In this document: positions 62,243 through 64,000 of the stretch, in pieces
Layout: each line of letters starts with the position of its first letter
How positions within the stretch are numbered: position 1 is the stretch's first letter
Assembly: GCA_017307505.1 (NCBI GenBank)
Contig: JAFKEE010000016.1
Location: forward strand, 248,001 to 312,000
Source of the DNA: Acidobacteriota bacterium
Lineage (GTDB): Bacteria > Acidobacteriota > Terriglobia > Bryobacterales > Bryobacteraceae
Direction of reading: 5' to 3'
Length of the DNA: 64,000 bases
The notes under the pieces: generated by a model
Database searches by the model: none
Told to the model about the DNA's origin: nothing
Seen by the model: only the letters and a program-made list of their open reading frames with translations
Position numbers and translations under genes: made by a program

Positions 62243-62758
62243 TTAGAAAGCCTCCAACACACTGCTCACTACCTGCCGCGCCACTTCCTGGCTCAGCCGC
62301 TGCAGCGCGACCGCGCTCTCGTCGAAGTACTGCAGCTGGTCTGTCGCTACTTCATACCGCTGGCGGAACTCCATGTTGTCGCGCTTGTACATCACCTTGC
62401 CGGTCTTTCGCTCAGTGAGCGAAATGTTCATGATCACCGACACCTGGATGCCCGCCGCGCGTCCGGTCTTCTGGTCGAAGATCGTGGGCGCCGTGTAGAA
62501 ATTCACCACCGCGCCGGTCAACACCGCATCGGCCTGATCGACGTTCGGAATCACACGGTACCGCGTGCGGGAGAGGAACTCCCGGCCGATTGCGCCAGGC
62601 AGTTGTTCGGTGAGCTTGTAGCGCGTGGTCGTGTTACCGAATGCCGGAATCGCAATGGATTGCAGCGTCGCCGGCAGCATGTCGCCATGCCCGCCCACGT
62701 GATAACCACAGCCGCTCAAAGCCAGCGCCGCGGCCAGCACCACAAGACCAGCCTTCAT
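62243..62758 (-). CDS. lptE: LPS-assembly lipoprotein LptE
   Basis: A 171-residue lipoprotein: MKAGLVVLAAALALSGCGYH has a signal peptide and lipobox (LSGC) with lipidated Cys at about 17. IAIPAFGNTTTRYKLTEQLP and VVNFYTAPTIFDQKTGRAAG are LptE/LPS-assembly family features. It helps LptD insert LPS in the outer membrane. The start ATG overlaps the stop of the ASADH-like gene (ATGA); a longer frame upstream is out of context. It precedes holA as in many genomes. Confidence 0.88.
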   Translation of the reverse strand: MKAGLVVLAAALALSGCGYHVGGHGDMLPATLQSIAIPAFGNTTTRYKLTEQLPGAIGREFLSRTRYRVIPNVDQADAVLTGAVVNFYTAPTIFDQKTGRAAGIQVSVIMNISLTERKTGKVMYKRDNMEFRQRYEVATDQLQYFDESAVALQRLSQEVARQVVSSVLEAF

Positions 62759-63765
62759 CGAGTCTCCTTCCGCGACAGCAGCCCCGCGGTCAGCAGCGCT
62801 GTCTCGGCTCGAGTGCGCATGTTGTCGAACGCCAGCCACAACCAGATGCCCCGGACATGGCTGCGATCTTCCACAATGTCACTGACGGTCAGTCCGCTTT
62901 GCCCGGCTACCCCCATGTTGGAGCCAGGTTCCACATCGGCGCCACGAACATCCAGCCCGGCATCCTTGAGCCACCCGCTGATCTCATCCACCGTGGGCCG
63001 CGATTCGAACTCCAGCCAGGTGCTCAGGCAGTAACCGTGAAACACGGGCGCCTGCACCACACGCAGCGAAGGCAGAGGTACAGCCAGCGGACCCAGCAGG
63101 GAAGCAAGATGACGCTCGATGCGCAGTTCCGCCGCCTCCAGGCTCACCTTGGCTTCGGCTCCCAGCCGCGGCAGCAGGTTAAAACTCACCTGCGCGTCAA
63201 ACAACGCCCGGGGCATCTGCTGAAAATTGAAAAGCGTCAGCGTCTGCTGATGCAATTCGTCGACGCCCTCTTTGCCGCGCTCACTGGCGGGTTCCAGCAC
63301 AGTCGCCACCGCGCTCCGCAATGGACGCTGCGCGTGCAGCAGCGACATCAGGCGGGCCAGTGCGATCGCGGCCGGATGGGCCAGCGAATGGATGGAATAC
63401 TCCTGCGCCGCCACCGGTCCGCGCTCCAGGATCGGCGCTCGCAGGATCGATTCGGGCAGATCTTCAAAATCACAGACAGCATCGACGATCGCAGGCCGCT
63501 GCGGCAGGCCGTGCGCCAGGGCCAGGGCACGCTTGTGCGCCTCGAGCGAGCCCGCCAGAAGCACCACGTCCGCCTCTTCCATGGTGTCTTTATCCAATGG
63601 CTGCATGACGAGAAGGTCTTCTTCGCCCGGAGCCAGCACAATATCGTCCGTCTGGGAACTGGCCAGGCTGAGGGTTACCGGCAGCTTGCCTTCCTCGACG
63701 AGTTCACGAATCTCCTTGCCGAGCAGCGTCTCACCGCCCAGCAGGAGCCACTTGGGCTTAGTCAT
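62755..63765 (-). CDS. Aspartate-semialdehyde-dehydrogenase-like protein, catalytic Cys absent
   Basis: A 336-residue protein with the ASADH layout: Rossmann N-domain (WLLLGGETLLGKEIRELVEE) and a dimerisation/catalytic domain with PSLRVVQAPVFHGYCLSTWL (equivalent of RVPVxxGH) and VEPGSNMGVAGQSGLTVSDI. The segment where ASADH has its nucleophilic Cys (SNPNCST-like) reads SIHSLAHPAAIALARLM, without Cys. So it is probably not a working ASADH. Start is ATG with AGGTGA five bases before; a GTG three codons earlier is the alternative. It lies between pssA and lptE, ATGA-coupled to lptE. An envelope-related role is a guess. Confidence 0.75.
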   Translation of the reverse strand: MTKPKWLLLGGETLLGKEIRELVEEGKLPVTLSLASSQTDDIVLAPGEEDLLVMQPLDKDTMEEADVVLLAGSLEAHKRALALAHGLPQRPAIVDAVCDFEDLPESILRAPILERGPVAAQEYSIHSLAHPAAIALARLMSLLHAQRPLRSAVATVLEPASERGKEGVDELHQQTLTLFNFQQMPRALFDAQVSFNLLPRLGAEAKVSLEAAELRIERHLASLLGPLAVPLPSLRVVQAPVFHGYCLSTWLEFESRPTVDEISGWLKDAGLDVRGADVEPGSNMGVAGQSGLTVSDIVEDRSHVRGIWLWLAFDNMRTRAETALLTAGLLSRKETR

Positions 63766-63774
63766 GGATGTCAC

Positions 63775-64000
63775 CTAACTGGCCTGATGTTCGGGATGCG
63801 CGGGCGGAGGCGACGGTTTGAACCAGCGCCGGATCAGTCCACCCAGCCGCACCAGAATGCCGCTGGACACGTAGACAGTGGCCAATACCAGCAGCGCGGG
63901 TTTCGAGAAGTTCCAAAACAGGTAGATCACCGTGCAGAGCACGATCACGCTCTTCGGGCTGCGCGGGCTTACCAGACTGAAGTCCTTGAAGCTGCGGTAG
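63775..64000 (-). CDS. pssA: CDP-diacylglycerol-serine O-phosphatidyltransferase-like, C-terminal end (5' part outside window)
   Basis: The last 75 codons of a gene running off the window. YRSFKDFSLVSPRSPKSV followed by a hydrophobic helix (IVLCTVIYLFWNFSKPALLV) and a second one (LATVYVSSGILVRLGGLIRR) with a basic Pro-rich tail is the end of bacterial PssA proteins. The catalytic CDP-alcohol motif lies outside. It makes phosphatidylserine for phosphatidylethanolamine synthesis. It is the first visible gene of the leftward operon, nine bases from the next start. Identification from the tail only, so moderate confidence. Confidence 0.62.
   Translation of the reverse strand, partial: YRSFKDFSLVSPRSPKSVIVLCTVIYLFWNFSKPALLVLATVYVSSGILVRLGGLIRRWFKPSPPPAHPEHQAS

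Overview
The window reads as a stretch of chromosome from a GC-rich, Gram-negative soil-type bacterium. I infer Acidobacteriota, probably the Solibacter/Bryobacter group. The reasons are two very large Oar-like outer-membrane receptors (N-terminal carboxypeptidase-regulatory domain plus TonB-type barrel), a CRTAC1/ASPIC-UnbV repeat protein, a PEP-CTERM protein, LptE, and several small proteins of a kind I associate with that phylum. No rRNA, CRISPR array, phage or insertion sequence was seen. There is one tRNA (Val, UAC).

Layout. 1-6 kb: the end of a ThiF/MoeB-like E1 enzyme, tRNA-Val, a leftward RidA/Ohr/SDR group, two orphan FixJ-type response regulators and a leftward porin. 6.4-15.8 kb: an extracellular polysaccharide locus. 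Four glycosyltransferases and a WbaP-type initiating phosphoglycosyltransferase run rightward with start/stop overlaps; an O-antigen-ligase-like polymerase, a TPR-like anchored protein and a small zinc ribbon run leftward. 15.8-23.4 kb: asparaginase, then a tight six-gene operon (PGPGW membrane protein, uvrA, a deoxyhypusine-synthase-like protein, CPBP protease, mtnA, a TlpA-like thioredoxin) closed by a terminator. 23.4-31.9 kb: short metabolic operons (methyltransferase, threonine-dehydratase-like and D-2-hydroxyacid dehydrogenase; EamA; PfkB; CobA; ferredoxin reductase; aldo/keto reductase). 31.9-39.1 kb: a leftward block with an MsbA-like ABC exporter, an OmpR-type two-component pair, dgt, a YfgM-like TPR protein, a LuxR-type regulator and an RsbV/RsbW-like pair.

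39.5-47.4 kb: tandem paralogous Oar-like receptors, each closed by an almost identical terminator hairpin. 47.4-50.8 kb: an ABC-2 exporter coupled to a DesK/DesR-like two-component system, preceded by a clear inverted-repeat operator candidate and followed by a SnoaL/DUF4440-like gene broken by an in-frame TAG. 51.2-58.8 kb: an M3 oligopeptidase, a second NarL-type kinase/regulator pair overlapping a CRTAC1 gene, and a proline-rich PEP-CTERM protein. 58.8-64 kb: a hypothetical protein, a Tat-exported Gfo/Idh/MocA oxidoreductase and a leftward operon (pssA end, an aspartate-semialdehyde-dehydrogenase-like protein without its catalytic Cys, lptE, holA).

The window is dominated by envelope and surface biology (polysaccharide assembly, large receptors, LPS assembly, phospholipid synthesis, exporters) and signal transduction (eight receiver or histidine-kinase genes plus an anti-sigma-type pair). 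I see no single clear-cut novel defence or mobile system. The points most worth following are the deoxyhypusine-synthase-like gene sharing an operon with mtnA, the ASADH pseudoenzyme beside lptE, the DesKR/ABC operator, and the interrupted SnoaL-like gene.
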